Shown: in pieces, positions 11,101-23,980 of the stretch
Layout of the letters: each line of letters begins with the position of its first letter
Position numbering within the stretch: position 1 is the first letter of the stretch
Source: Amia ocellicauda
Taxonomy: Eukaryota; Chordata; Actinopteri; Amiiformes; Amiidae
Assembly: GCF_036373705.1 (NCBI RefSeq)
Contig: NC_089866.1
Coordinates: forward strand, 19,871,501 to 19,935,500
Length of the DNA: 64,000 bases
Reading direction: 5' to 3'
Made by a program: the position numbers and the translations under genes
Notes under the pieces: model-generated
The model's database searches: none
What the model was told of the DNA's origin: nothing
What the model saw: only the letters and a program-made list of their open reading frames with translations

Positions 11101-14100
11101 CTTGCACTCCCAGAATAGTCTGGCTGCAGCCCTTTGGTTCGGATGTCTGGTATCCGTGCCTCATATTTGTCATTTCTTTTTATTATATTGATGCAGAAAT
11201 ATGAGAGAGAAGTAATCTGAAGATGGCACGTGGTTACATAACTCACCTGTTATAGTTTTATTGCGATATATTGTGATATGAAAAAATACAGGATGACTTC
11301 ACCAGATTACTTGAATTGCTCTATTTCAGAAGAATTAATTGTTCTAGAATGATTGGCGTGATTTTGTAGGGAACTGCATCTTCATGGAAAATAAAAATTA
11401 AAAAATGAAACTGAAAATGACTTTTTGACTTATTTTGGGTAGTTTATTTTATTATAATAATTAATACACTGTTTAATTCGCCATGGTCCCATTGTATTCA
11501 TGTAATACTCTTCTATCAATTCAGGCTAAAGTCAATGATCTAACATGTTATGATATTAATAATGCATGTTGCTTACCCTAAAATAAAGGGTATTTTAAAA
11601 TAATAATAATAACAAACTGTGTATCCAAGAACTCATCAATCGGAGTCAATTACGTCATATCAGACGGATATAATGCTAGTTTTCCTTTTGAAAAAATTAT
11701 AATATTGTAGACTGATATGTTTACCTTACTACATCGCACGATCTGTGATGTGACTATTGCGGTTGCGCACAATGCGATGTCGATGCTGAAACGATATATC
11801 GTTCAGCCCTACTTGAAACTAATTATTTGGTTGTGTATTTCATGTGTATTCGTACTGAAACTATACTTGAGTACACCTGCCTTTCTTTGAATAGCTTCTG
11901 GATACCTGTATGCATGTGATGACTTAGGAGCAGTTTCCAGATCTTGTCGTTGGAAGTTTGTGTGAAAGCAGGCCCAGTAAGAATGCTGCTGTTCTGCATG
12001 GGAACACACCAGGGGTCTACCAGCAGTTTTCAAAGCGATGTAAAAACCCTTTAGTTAGTGTACGGTGCTGCTCAGAGATCTCTCTGTCCTTGTGTGCGCA
12101 CATTAGTAATGAAACTCACTGGAAAATTGCTCCATTTATTAAGGTTCCTAACCAAAACATGTATTCATTATTTAATGGATAGAATACTTTAAGTAGAATA
12201 GAAATTGTCAGGAAGTGAGATTTTATTTTCTTGGCAGAAATGTAAATCTAAACCATTCATGATGTGTGTCTTTGTTGGGCCTGTGCTCATTAAAGTGCTG
12301 GGAACTCGTTTGTAAGCAGATGTGGATTAATGATTAATGAGCCATGGATTACACAGGATGCCTGAGAGCAAAAGCAAACTATGCAAGCTTCATAGATTCT
12401 AAGTCTTTGCTACATGTACATGTCAAAAATGTAAATTGAATCCATCTAACCCGAGCAATACTGAAATCCCAAAGAACTGCTGAGTTAGTATCGTAGCATG
12501 GGGCTGCTGCTTCAGATTGTCGTGGTTTATAACCCGTTTACTCCTCTTGCTTGAGATTGCAAAGCCAACTGCTTTTGTAGTGGATGGTGTTTTTCATCTT
12601 TCCTTGCCTCAGGAAAGAAGGTTATTACAAAATAATGGTTGCATACTATCAATATCTTGTCTGTGGTTTCCTTGGGAGCAGGCAGTTATCTACACAAGAC
12701 AGAATACATAAAACACACCTTCAGTTAGGGCTCCCAGTCTCCCAGCTCTGACTGGCTGCCCAATTTTTTATTTCCACTGCATTAAGCATGCTGAATTTAC
12801 TACTAACGTGTTCCTGGTTCTGCTGTCTCCCCAGCTGTGAATAAGGATGAGCGATTCCACTACGGCAATGCCTACGACAACGTAGAGGACATCATTGGTG
12901 TGGCTCAGCCAGTGCGCTTCAACAGTAAGACTCTTTCAATGATTTCCTTTGTTTTTAGTACTATTTTCTTGTTAGGCCAATTTGTCTTGTGTATTCTCGG
13001 TGGAAAAGTATTTAAATCGATTCCGTTTAATTGGTTTCTCATAAGTTTTGAATAAGACACAAAATCACAGAATAACTGGTAAATAAACACAAAAAAGTTA
13101 AAACAAACACAACTCATACTGCTTGAAGGGAAGTTTTCGATTTCGCAGTTTGCCACTAGATGGCGCAATATGCCTATGATTTTGTTTTTTTTTCTGTGAT
13201 AATTCAACCAAGATCTTTGATTGTATGTTTTGACGGGCACCTGTTACTCACCTGGTCTAGAAATGGCTGGAATAAGGAAAACCATGTTCGGCTATGAATT
13301 TTGTAATCCATATGTGTTCCAGGGTTTGTTCTGACTTTCTTTCTGATTCTTCAGAGAAGTGTCCCACTGGCTGGCATCACTATGAGAAGACCGCCAGTTG
13401 TTACAAGGTTTACCTGAACAACGAGAACTACTGGCAGGCGGTGGAGACATGCCAGAGAGTCAATGGCTCCCTGGCCACCTTCGTCACGAACGAGGAGCTG
13501 CAGTTCATTCTGAAGATAGAGGTGGATTTCGACGAGAAAGTGTGCGAACGGAAGGACCAATGCAAGTAAGGACAACACAGGGAGGCGTCCGGTTCACCAA
13601 CGGTGTTTCTTAATACTGGAGAAAATGTTATTCATTGGCAATTTCCTCTTGCAATTATGGGAAAAATTGACTAATTGAGTTAGAAAATAGCAATTTATTG
13701 ATGTAATGGCAATATTTACATTGAGGGAAAATGGCCTATGGAAGAACCCTAACACCCAGGGGTTTTGCACTTCCTTGTGCAATAGAAAAAGTGATGTAGG
13801 CTTTGTTGTGTGTCCACGACATCCTCAAGCAGAGGAAATTGTACAGTGGAAAGAACTTGTACAGGAAAGAATACATGAGTTATTGGTAGTTATAATTAGT
13901 AATTTGCCTGAAAAAATTAGAAGGATGCATCTGAAAAGCTAAATTCCTATATCTCACTGTTATAATGACTGGAGCATCCAAAATATTTTATTTTTATCAT
14001 CACTTTGTTCCAAGACCTGTTGTAATGTAAATTTTTTTTTGCAGATTTTGGGTTGGCTACCAGTATGTCATCACTAACCAGAACCATTCTCTCGAAGGAC

Positions 14101-16395
14101 GCTGGGAAGTTGCATATAAAGGTCAGAAATCTAAAATTGATATTGAATCAGAAACAATCACAGCACAGAATAGTGTTTGGTTTTTTCCTGACTATTTTAT
14201 AACATTTTTTTTTTCACTCTAGGTTCCATGCAGGTGTTTTTACCCCCTGAAGGATTAACGAGTTTTGGGGAGGCAATGCCAAATCAGGAGAATGTTTTTT
14301 GCGCACAGCTACAGCGATTCCAAATCAAAACCATGAACGAACGAGGCCTGCACAGCTGGCATGCAGAGAACTGCTACAAGAAATTCCCTTTCCTCTGTAA
14401 AAGAAGTAAGTTGAAATGTATTTGTTCTGTTTGGAAACACGTTGCAAATTTGTGCATTGCATAATGACAGCAATGTTTCATTGCTGGGCTGAGCCGAGCT
14501 GTAGCAGCGGCATAAAAACATTTAATATCCCTGCTGTGCTGTTAATCATTTTCAGGCAGAATCCTGACGGGCTCATTTCCAGCAGTAATTTTTGCTGTAG
14601 CTCACAATACAGGAGATTATCTCTTCGTGAATATGGTTTATTCTCCAGTACTGCTGATGTTTCGCAGACGTATTGAACCGTGGGCGCGAGTGTGCGGTTT
14701 CAGTCTTGTCTAGTCAGGCTTGTCCAGTCTGACGGCTGCATTATGAAAATGTCCCCACCTCTGTTCACACCGCAGGGCAGACGTGTGTGGACATCAAGGA
14801 CAACGTGGTGAATGAGGGCTACTACTTCACCCCCAAGGGCGACGACCCCTGCCTGAGCTGCACGTGTCACAATGGCGAGCCGGAGATGTGCGTGGCGGCA
14901 CTGTGCGAGCGACCACAAGGCTGCCAGCACTTCCGCAAGGACCCCAAGGAGTGCTGCAAGTTCACCTGCCTTGACCCAGGTACGGCCCGGCTCTCCTTAC
15001 CAAGACACAGGACGCCATCTACTGCCAACCTACTTGCACGTCCTCTTGTGTCGGGTGAATGGTTATACCAGTATTTAATATGTAGTCCATTTGCTCAGGT
15101 GCCAACTCTCAAGTAATTTCATATCAGTTGCCTTAGGGAAGATGTACTACTCCTAGATATATCTGGGTGCAGTGAAATAACCATTATTTGATTGACTGTC
15201 TTAAAATTAAATAGGAAATCTAATCTACACAGCCCAGCTCGGCTCACAATTGACAGTTTTTGTCCCCCTGCCCAGATGGGAGCAGCCTGTTCGACTCCAT
15301 GGCCAGTGGGATGCGTCTGATCGTGAGCTGCATCTCCTCCTTCCTCATCCTCTCCCTGCTGCTCTTCATGGTTCACCGGCTGCGGCAGCGGCGCAGGGAG
15401 CGCATCGAGACGCTCATTGGGGGCAACTGTGAGCACCGCCCCCCCATATTGTAAAATAAGAGCTGATGCCTGATTCAAAACCTCAACCCACCTTCCGACT
15501 GCACCTTGCAAAACAGGCTGTGGGTCAGAACCTGGTGTTAGAACCAATGATTAGGGTTTGATTAAGAGCTTAAATTCTTTTTTTTTTGGTGGGGGGGTTG
15601 ATTTTATCCTTACGGTTCGGTTTTTATTGATGTTTTCGCTCCTACCCACAGTGCATCACTTCAACCTGGGCAGAAGGGTGCCCGGTTTTGACTACGGCCC
15701 CGATGCGTTTGGCACTGGCCTGACTCCACTACATCTGTCAGACGATGGGGAGGGAGGGGCCTTTCATTTCCATGAGCCTCCCCCTCCATATGCAGCTTTC
15801 AAGTACCCAGATATACATCACCCGGATGACCCCCCGCCACCCTATGAAGCCTCCATCAATCCAGACACTATTCTCTACGTTGATCTAGGTAGGTCTGACG
15901 TGCTCCCTGGATGGCATGTACCCATGTATGTCTCCTGACAACCGTGGAAAGCAAGAGCTCCTGTTTGGACAGGACTGTAGGCGTTCGATACTCCCTGTAG
16001 TCAAGAAACCTTTTTTTGTTTTCTTAAATACATTTGAGTTATGAGTCAATTCTGCTCCTTCAAGACAAAGTAACAAAGTAGTATTTCAATTTAATAGGTC
16101 ATGGATTTTTGTGTATGTGTGTGTGTATTAATAGGTCTTTTTATTTGGTGGGGATGTAGGAGAGAACATTTCTCCAACCAATGAGAACACTCAGCCACCA
16201 TTAGAAACCACTAATCTCCACCAGCAGGCGAGCGAGGAGGCCTCAACGTTAGAACACTCCTCAGAGGAGCACGAAGACTCCATTGACAGCAGCACACTTT
16301 TGGTTCCCCCCGACTCACCCAGCGACGAGACCACCATGACACAGACTGCAGTTACCAGCTGCCCCAGTAACTCTTCACTAAGCACTGTTGTATAA
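3685..16395 (+). CDS. dgcr2: DGCR2 integral membrane protein (LDLa, C-type lectin, VWC), ten coding exons
   Basis: Coding exons: 3685-3769, 9625-9747, 12835-12924, 13355-13565, 14045-14121, 14223-14405, 14776-14979, 15276-15428, 15652-15888, 16160-16395. All have AG/GT borders and consistent phase, giving 532 residues and a TAA stop. The start [10 protein letters not shown] matches the conserved DGCR2 N-terminus. Order: signal peptide 1-24; LDL-receptor class A module about 32-68, with the calcium motif DKSDETDC; C-type lectin-like domain about 102-255; VWC-type cysteine-rich domain about 260-321; membrane helix about 339-358 followed by the stop-transfer RLRQRRRER; cytoplasmic tail with two PPPPY motifs (about 418 and 436), an acidic Ser-rich region and a C-terminal TVV that fits a class I PDZ ligand. 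DGCR2 is a candidate adhesion or receptor protein of the DiGeorge region. No breaks were seen, and the exon count fits what I recall for the human gene. Splice borders were inferred by eye. Confidence 0.93.
5130..5163 (+). repeat. (ATT)n microsatellite
   Basis: About eleven ATT units inside DGCR2 intron 1. Unlike those at 2384 and 38660, it has no recognisable LINE tail beside it. Confidence 0.9.
7676..7708 (+). other. Candidate 33-nt cassette exon in DGCR2 intron 1
   Basis: A long T-rich tract ending in AG precedes these 33 bases, and GTAAGC follows. Entered from exon 1 in phase 1, it reads through without a stop, adds eleven codons (about [10 protein letters not shown]) and leaves phase 1, so exon 9625-9747 still reads in frame. 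Known DGCR2 proteins join exon 1 directly to the LDLa exon, so this would be an optional insert at the end of the signal peptide. It could also be a chance pseudo-exon. Confidence 0.35.
8330..8700 (+). promoter_or_regulatory. Candidate conserved noncoding element in DGCR2 intron 1
   Basis: A stretch of balanced base composition without simple repeats stands out from the AT-rich intron. It carries several TTAATTA/CAATTAG/AATTAA homeodomain-like sites (8362, 8416, 8490, 8541, 8591), a CAGCTG E-box (8661) and few low-complexity runs. An open 64-codon frame (8389-8583) overlaps it but resembles no protein I know. This is inference from composition; it needs cross-species alignment. Confidence 0.3.
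11690..11811 (-). mobile_element. hAT-type MITE remnant, one end only
   Basis: The block ends in ACGATATATCGTTCAGCCCT. Its reverse complement, starting AGGGCTGAACGATATATCG, is the familiar opening of non-autonomous fish hAT elements. The preceding GCGATGTCGATGCTGAAACG fits their subterminal sequence. I could not find the opposite end, so this is a truncated copy inside DGCR2 intron sequence. Confidence 0.4.
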
Positions 16396-19026
16396 AACTG
16401 AGGCGTGAGAGAGCGAGAGAGAGAGAGAGACACAGATATATATATATATAGAGAGAGATTGTTTTACAGTCAACTGAAATGAGTAGAAGAGCTATTAGTT
16501 TGAAGACATATAAGCTAGGAGACATACTTTACACACTTGTCTAAAGAGGCTTTAGTTTCATTTCCAGACACACTACTCTTATTTCAATTTAGACTCACGG
16601 TTGTGTTGTTGTCATGTTAATACCAATAATGACATCCCTGTGTTTACTTGGAGACAAAGAAAGGGATTTGTTATCCAATTAGAAAAAAAAAAAAAAGTTG
16701 GGACTGTTTATTATACAATAGTTTGTCTGCACCTGAATAAAAATTATCTTGATCTAGTGGAAATGGGGGCTGAAAACTGAGAAACTGCACAGAAAGGGTG
16801 ATAGTGTGTACTTTATGTATACCATGTAGTTAGCAAGGTCTAAACATTTGAGGATGCTTTTACTTTTTTTTGTTTTTGTTGGTTGTTGAAATGTGTGAAA
16901 GGTGTTGTTTGATTCAAAATACAATTTTTGTTGTTGTAAATATGAATCTGTACACAATTGACTTAAGTCCTACCATAGGGGGGTGGTAAAATAAGCTGAT
17001 GTGCACATTTCAGTCTTCCAAATTTGCTGTATTCCACAAAAAGTACACACGAAAATGATGAGCTCTGTTAAAGCTTTCGTATACCCGGCGCTGTGGTGAA
17101 TATGGGCACTGACGCTGTAACGGTGCGTTGTGCAGATAGTTTTACATATGTCCTGGAAGTGTGTTCATCAACTGTCAGATCAGCAGTGAGATTAAGTTTG
17201 CGTGTGATGTGCACACAGTTCAGTGTTCATCATTAAATTCAGTCACTGCTGACTGTGAAGAGTAATTCACAACAGAAATTAACAAGCAGAATATTTTGTG
17301 CTGAAATCTCTGTACAGAATCAAGCTCCACATCTGGGATTAATACATGTTCTCTGTTTTAGATTACATTATAGTGGTTTAGAACAAATTCATATTTCTTT
17401 GCAAGTCATGATAACCTATGCATCCATGAGTCTGAGAGGTACTATATGTTGTACGTTTTCAGTTTTGCAAAGTTTTACTGCTCATTTCCCCTAATGAAAT
17501 TTACGCAATGCTCTAAATGGAAAATGTACATTAAATCAACATTTTCTATTTTTACGAGTCAGTTTTGTGATTCTTTTTTTTTTTTTTTTTTTTTGCACAG
17601 TATATTTTTGGAACTGTAAGTCATTCAGATCGCTTAAAAATTAGAAATGTCTTCATTAACATTTGTTTTGGGTGCGTGTCAATTGGGGGGGCTGTTACTT
17701 TTCATTTTTTTCTTACGGCAGACCTTAAAAATGTAAATGTTTTTGCACATCACTGTTTTGTGAAGCGGGTTCTGTGCATTTCTGGTTTGTAAAGTCAAGA
17801 ATTATACGAATAGAACTTTAAGACTAAACGCATCTTCACACTTTTATATTTTGTAAGGGTTCAGATAAATTGTACATTTCTTTCTTTGTAGAGTGGTGGG
17901 GATTCAATATTGGTGGGTGTACCATAGTTCAGCCATTGCAGTGTTTTTTTTGTTTTTGTTTTTATACAGAGTTTAGACCATAATGGTAATCTAAGATGAT
18001 GGGCCCAGGCTGCATTGCTTCTGGATAAGTAAGTTAACCTACTGGCTTTTGTCCACAACGTCTATCGGACACACCTACAGGTCAAATTCAACTCTGGAGT
18101 TGAAAGGCTTCAGCTAAAGACATATACGCTGCTGGATAAAAGGAACGCAATTCGATCACACTGTCATGAGTTTTATGGACGCATGCCATTGTGAGATCAA
18201 TGTTGAAGACCAGCCATTTCCAAATTCTATGATATGAGTATATGTTTATTTCCACAAAGCGTATCTTCGCTAGGCAATGGCAGAGTGTTTATAAAGGACA
18301 AAAACTCAAAGCAAGTCAATGGTTATTCCTATGTAATTATAAGTAATCTTTTGTTGCTAGTGATTCATTTTTTGAATTGCTTTCCGCATAGACAATCTAC
18401 CTTAGAAATAGAAGCGTATTTCATGTTTTTTTGTCTTGTCTTTTAAAACTACAAAAAAAATCATACAGTATTGTGAAAAAAATGTCCGTTCTGTTTGTGG
18501 TCTGAGTGCAGATCCAGGCTATTTGAGGAACTAAGGTAATGCATGTCGTCATTTCAGTAGGCCTGCAAATACTGTATGTTTTGTGGGGCATTTCCCCCCT
18601 TTTCAACAAGAAACCATTGTGTGAACCTGTTTACTCAGGTATAACTGACTGCTGCTCATCGAAAAGATTACCATAAATAAAACCTAGCTTTCTTTGTACA
18701 GTCCAACGATGTTTCTTATACTGACTTTTACTGATTTACTGGGATTTGTTTTCCCCACAACAGTTGGGTTTACAGAAATATTTGTAAGTAGTTAATTTGT
18801 GATGAAATAAATAATTAAAAAAGTGGTGTAAAAAGGACCGCAGATTTTGATATTAAATGAAGTTCTGTGTAGACAGCATTTGATACTTTTGATTCTATCC
18901 CTGTGAATTCATCTTAGGTTTGTCTCTTTTTTTATTATTAATTTGTTTTGAGGCAGCACTTAAGAAATAGTTTTTTTTTTGTTTTTCCTGAAGTAGCTGT
19001 AACATTTCATCTAAATGCCAAATAAA
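16396..19026 (+). other. Probable DGCR2 3' UTR
   Basis: Follows the DGCR2 stop with no further coding sequence. AATAAA signals occur at 16736, 18676 and 19021, so short and long polyadenylated forms are possible; a long 3' UTR would fit the mammalian gene. It holds GA and TA simple repeats (16405-16458), a T-run at 17574-17595 and a TGTAAATA Pumilio-type site near 16934. No mobile element was recognised. Confidence 0.55.
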
Positions 19027-22000
19027 TTGTACCATGAAGGAGAATATGGGGTATGGCTTTTTATTTTTCTTCCTTAATATGATTGGTTGAGATAAAACTC
19101 TGTAAAAGTCTACAGCTAGAGAGACTGAAAGATGAGAAAAGAGGGAGAGAAGGGGAGCAGAGCTCCCTGCTGTTAACCAAGATGGCTAAACGTTACCTGT
19201 CTGGTGGAGCAGAGAGAGGAAGAGGTAATATCTGTTCCTTTCCTGCATTTCAACAGAAGCTTAATATTGCATGATTTATTAATATAATCAAATGCTAATA
19301 ATTTTACATTAAATGTCTTCCGAATAAATCATTGCATACCTGTTACTATTGTGTTCTCTGTGAAAATAATCTTGTAGAGATGTTGACGTGAGTTTAAGTT
19401 AACTAATGCAGATTGTCTGGCAATTGCGTGTGAAAGATTTCTCTTACAATAGGAAGTTGTTTGACCTCTAGACTGATGGAATGTTTCTTCCAAACATTGA
19501 ATTCTACATTTCAATTAAATTATTAGCCTAAAAAATAAATAATGTTCTGTCTGCATTCTGAACTGTGATACTGCATTAGAGTGCCAAATAGATAAAATGA
19601 CACGCCATGATATTATACAACATAAAAGCTGTTGAATTAATTTCTGTATCTATAACAGCATCTGAGACAATGTGGGATGGATTTCTGTCCCACCTTACCA
19701 TACTGGTTTGCACCCTCAAGCAACCAGCATTTGCCAAGGACTCTGAAACCAATTTACATGATCTCTGTCCAGGATCCTGCTTGGCTGCCTGCCACAGCTC
19801 TTACAAGATAAGTGTGTAGGAAGGTATGATTGTGAATTACTTACTAATCCTGTCCTGCTAGCGTTTGTTTGCTTAAGGAAAGCCCTTTTTGTAACGATTT
19901 TAGATAAAATCTGTGCACAATCCGGTTTGCTATAAGCATTATCTCTATATCACTATACATTTTATTTTTTAAATTTTGAATTTTAATACATAGGCATTGG
20001 GTGCTCCTTCAGTATTACAATAGCAGTAGTGTCTTAAGCTTTGCATAACCTGCTTTGGTTGTGTGTCTGTTATTCGTGGAACGTTACAGAGATGGTTTTG
20101 GTTAGGTTCTAGTTACATTGTTCCAGGGACAACAGATGACAGATCTTTACATCAGAGGGAATGTCACCTGATAGGCAATACAAAAAGGCAGACTAGACAC
20201 CCTCAGTCAAGACTAACCTTTTGAAATTTGAAATGAAAAATGTAAAAAACATCTGTGGATTAAAACATAGAGATTAAAAAGTTTGACAACCAAAATATAG
20301 GCGGACAGTAGGCCTATCCTTCATTCAGGCCTCTAAGTTCAGAGTCAGGTAGTTATGATGAAATCGGTTAGTAGCTGAACAGTTCACAGTTGCCGGGGAC
20401 AGAGACCAACTGTTTTAATTTGTTCTGTGTTTGGCAGGGGACTCAAAACGCCGGTACTGAACATCTGATCTTGGAAATCCTCTTTATGAAATCTACATCG
20501 CAAATGTTAAGAGGGGTTTATGTTTTTTTTAAGTAGCTGGATCTTGGGTCCCCTACACCCACTTTCTTCCGGTCCAGCCGGGAAATCCCTCTCCATACTG
20601 GGAGGCTCTGTTCCGCTGAATGGAAACGCATAGAGGACCTACTTGGCACGTGTTGAGCAGCATTACTCGAGTAACCCAAGTAGGCCCACCTCAGACTACC
20701 CACCAGCAAGGAAATCCCCTCTTTCAGTATTAAAGTGTAAGGCAATACCAAAAGAAAATTCCAGAAAAGCTTAGTAGACCAGTTTTAAATCACACACAGT
20801 TCCTAATTGTTAAATGCAAAAATGTGTGCAGTTTCAGTAAATGTTTTGAGATAGTGGTTTTGATCAGTGTGTGTTACAGTTAACTACATATAGTTATAGA
20901 TTATTTGCGGTCTCTAATAAATTGCTTTGCAGACAGGGAGGCAAATTCAAATTCTTTCCAAGTTCCTCAAATATCAGAACCTTGGTCAGTTCTTGTAATG
21001 CACACTGTCTGCCTCCAGGGGGTAGTAGATGCTACAAAGTGAACGCACTGTATGAACCAGGGCTATGTTTATTCTCCCATCATTTCTCTGCATTTTGTGC
21101 ACAAACCAATGGATCAAATCCTTTGGAATTAATGTTTTTTTTCCTCCTGCAGAAGGTCATCATCCTGACACAGAGTTCATTAGTTTGCATGAAATGTGAC
21201 ATCTGCCAAGTGTCCAGGCATGTAGCGCACACTGAAAAGCACATTTTAATGTATGTACCAAAGAAAAGAAAACAAAATCCCAGAATGCACAATACTAGAT
21301 TATTTGTTTTGTACACATTCATTGAATAAATACCTACACAATGCATAGTTGTTTGCCCTTGAATGCTCAGAGCTCTAAAACTGGCCTTAATGAGATGTTA
21401 ACTGAAATCGTTTTCATCATCACTCATGATCAGTTGTAAAAGTAAAACCTGAGCTGTGTGCTTGTCTTTTTAATTGCAAATAAGCATTAAAAGAAAAGAA
21501 GCAATGGCACAATTCCATGTACTCCCCGACCAGTCACTGCAAACAGGCTTTCACTGTCTGAAACCCTAACCCCACAGGCCTTCCTGACAATACCTGTGAT
21601 TACAGAGTATAAAATAATAACACAAAAGACATTAAATATATCGGAGCACTAATTTGTTACACTGATTCGTACTAGGATGTATTATTGTATTTTTGTGCAG
21701 ATTGTATTTACTGCACGTTGTAATATTATGTGTTTATTGCGAAAACTGAACGCCCTCTGGGCAAGGGCGGCTGCCAAGAAATATAGAATAATAAATTAGT
21801 TGTAAGAGCTGCCAACTAGACATTTACCCTGTTCTTAATATGTATTTTACATATTACTTACAAAAGATGAATTCACATGTGCTCAAGTGCATATTAATGT
21901 ATCTGGATATCACCAAGATTTATTTTGCAATGGCTGAAATTGCCCAACATGTATGTATTAATTAATTTATTTTAAAAGCTGTCTCTTACAAACACATTCA

Positions 22001-22050
22001 GACGGTGTCAAGAATATGAAATCAGCACGTTGGTGTTGGATAATTGGCCC
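19027..22050. other. Intergenic DGCR2-CA15, with an L2-type tail at 21670-21800
   Basis: No gene recognised. The piece at about 21670-21800 contains CTAGGATGTAT and a degraded GGGCAAGGGCGGCTGCCAAG, the plus-strand form of the L2-type tail also found at 35930 and 36850. A small GC-rich island at 20540-20720 holds a 9-bp stem (20638-20646 with 20676-20684), with a CACGTG in the loop; its role is unknown. Confidence 0.45.
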
Positions 22051-22056
22051 TTGGAT

Positions 22057-22289
22057 TATATAACAATGAGCTGCCCCGGCTGAAAACACTAGGCAGCTCA
22101 TCCTGTCAGAGAGAGGAGCTGGCAGAATGGGCGACCGGCTCTTTTGAAGACTCTTACAGTATTTAACCCTTCAAAACCGAGGCAGCTCATCCTGTCGGAC
22201 ACAAGGGACCCATCAGAATAGGCTACTCTCTGTTTTTCAACACTCACACTGCCGTAGAAGCCTTCAAAACCTAGGCAGCTCATCTTGTC
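22057..22289 (+). repeat. Three-copy spaced repeat at the CA15 5' end, with a TATA-like box
   Basis: The 17-mer AGGCAGCTCATCCTGTC occurs at 22091-22107, 22180-22196 and 22273-22289 (one change in the last copy). Spacing is 89 and 93 bp, and each copy has AAAAC just upstream. TATATAA at 22057 lies about 30 bp before the first copy, which would put a transcription start close to it. All this is about 600-800 bp upstream of the CA15 ATG, so the copies could be promoter sites or part of a 5' UTR. Function unknown. Confidence 0.6.
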
Positions 22290-22894
22290 ATCTATGTGAA
22301 ATAACAGGAGCAAAATCATTTTTAATGTGCATATTTATTACCAGCAGATGTATAGGCGTGTTCACTGCGCATGCGTACTGAGCCAGGTCGCTCATTCTGA
22401 CCTGTCGCTCAGTTTGTCAGAACACCTGTCCACCGAACCAAAAAATGGATCGGTCCCCCTGCCATTTGCCAGAATTGCCCGATTGCCAGTCCGCCTATGG
22501 TTCAGGCACCAAACACTGAAGCTTTGCTATGAAACTGGCATTCAAACCCCGAGTTGAGTGGGCTGTCCTGAATGGTCCAGCAATTGCCGGAGGAGGTTTT
22601 ACAATCCATGTGTCTTAAGTTAAGGGGACGGATCAAGTGGCAGAGACTATTTAACAGGTAGCTAATTGCATTTTTGTGGGCATCTGGACTTGACAGCTTT
22701 TAGACCTGCCGGGTGATTTGTAAAATAAAATATATTATTCCGATCCTCCTAAGGCTAAGGGATTAACAAGGGAATCCCATGCATTACATCTCGCCGGCGT
22801 TGTTATTCATATGTTTTTGAAGTCGAGGAATCCTCTGAAGACAAGCAGTGGAAACATATACAACCACCTTTTAGACTGGGACGACGTGTTAACG

Positions 22895-23919
22895 ATGCTC
22901 CTGATAACACCCGTTTTCGTTTTTTGTTTTATTGGGACAACACTAGCAGCTGGTAAGTTAGGGGGGCGCAACTAAAACATTCATGTTAACTTTCCACTTT
23001 AGGTGCCGGTAGATTGTTGCTTCGTTGTAGTGGGCTTATTCTGCAGCAGTTAAGCTCATCAAAGCTTATTTGATTTAATTGATGTTACTTTTTGGAATTT
23101 CGAATTCAACTTGGTGGCACTGTTCCACCCATGCTAAAGATCTATTTGAATTTAGAATGTAATTAGCATAATTGTTTAAGTTAATTATGATTGACTTTCT
23201 AAACAACTTTACACAAATTTTAAACGAACAAACCATATATTTAACTGATTTAGGGAGAGTGTAATTCATTGTTTTGCTGTTTCACCGTGCGATGTGTACC
23301 TTAACATATTTAGACATTTTAATTGACAAAATAGTCTTAAAAGTGATCTGTGTTACAATATAAGTTACATATAAGCTTATACATACTCTTACTAGGTTTT
23401 GTAATATGTATGCTATTTAATGCAGGGAGCAATTCAATTTGGTTCAGATGTTAACTGCATTTCCCCCCTCCTTTTAGAATATTGCTACGATATCAGTAGC
23501 AGTTGTGGTAAGTCTGTTTCTTTTTTCTTTTTCTTTCTTTTATGAATATTGCTTAGGTAGATTTTTTTTTATTATTATTATTGTTCTGGGGAATGTCCCT
23601 CTTGAAAACAATTTATTTATAACAGTCATTTAAACTCGTCAGTAATCTAATGGAGCAGAAGACCTTGGCAGCTTTGTTCCATTTCATATGAGGACTGAGA
23701 TCCTACTAGGCATGGGTTAACTGCTTCTCCTGTAATTACTTTATTGAATACATTTAAATGAATAGTAGGCTATTGTTGTAATTGCAGAGAATGACTATGC
23801 AATACAATTGAATGGTTGAGGTATTTACTGTTAATATTAATGTGTCAACTGTCCTCAGTACTGGAAAAGCAAAGTTTGTAGTAGAGTTACTGTAGTATTA
23901 TTAAAGAACAGTATAACTG

Positions 23920-23980
<61 letters not shown>

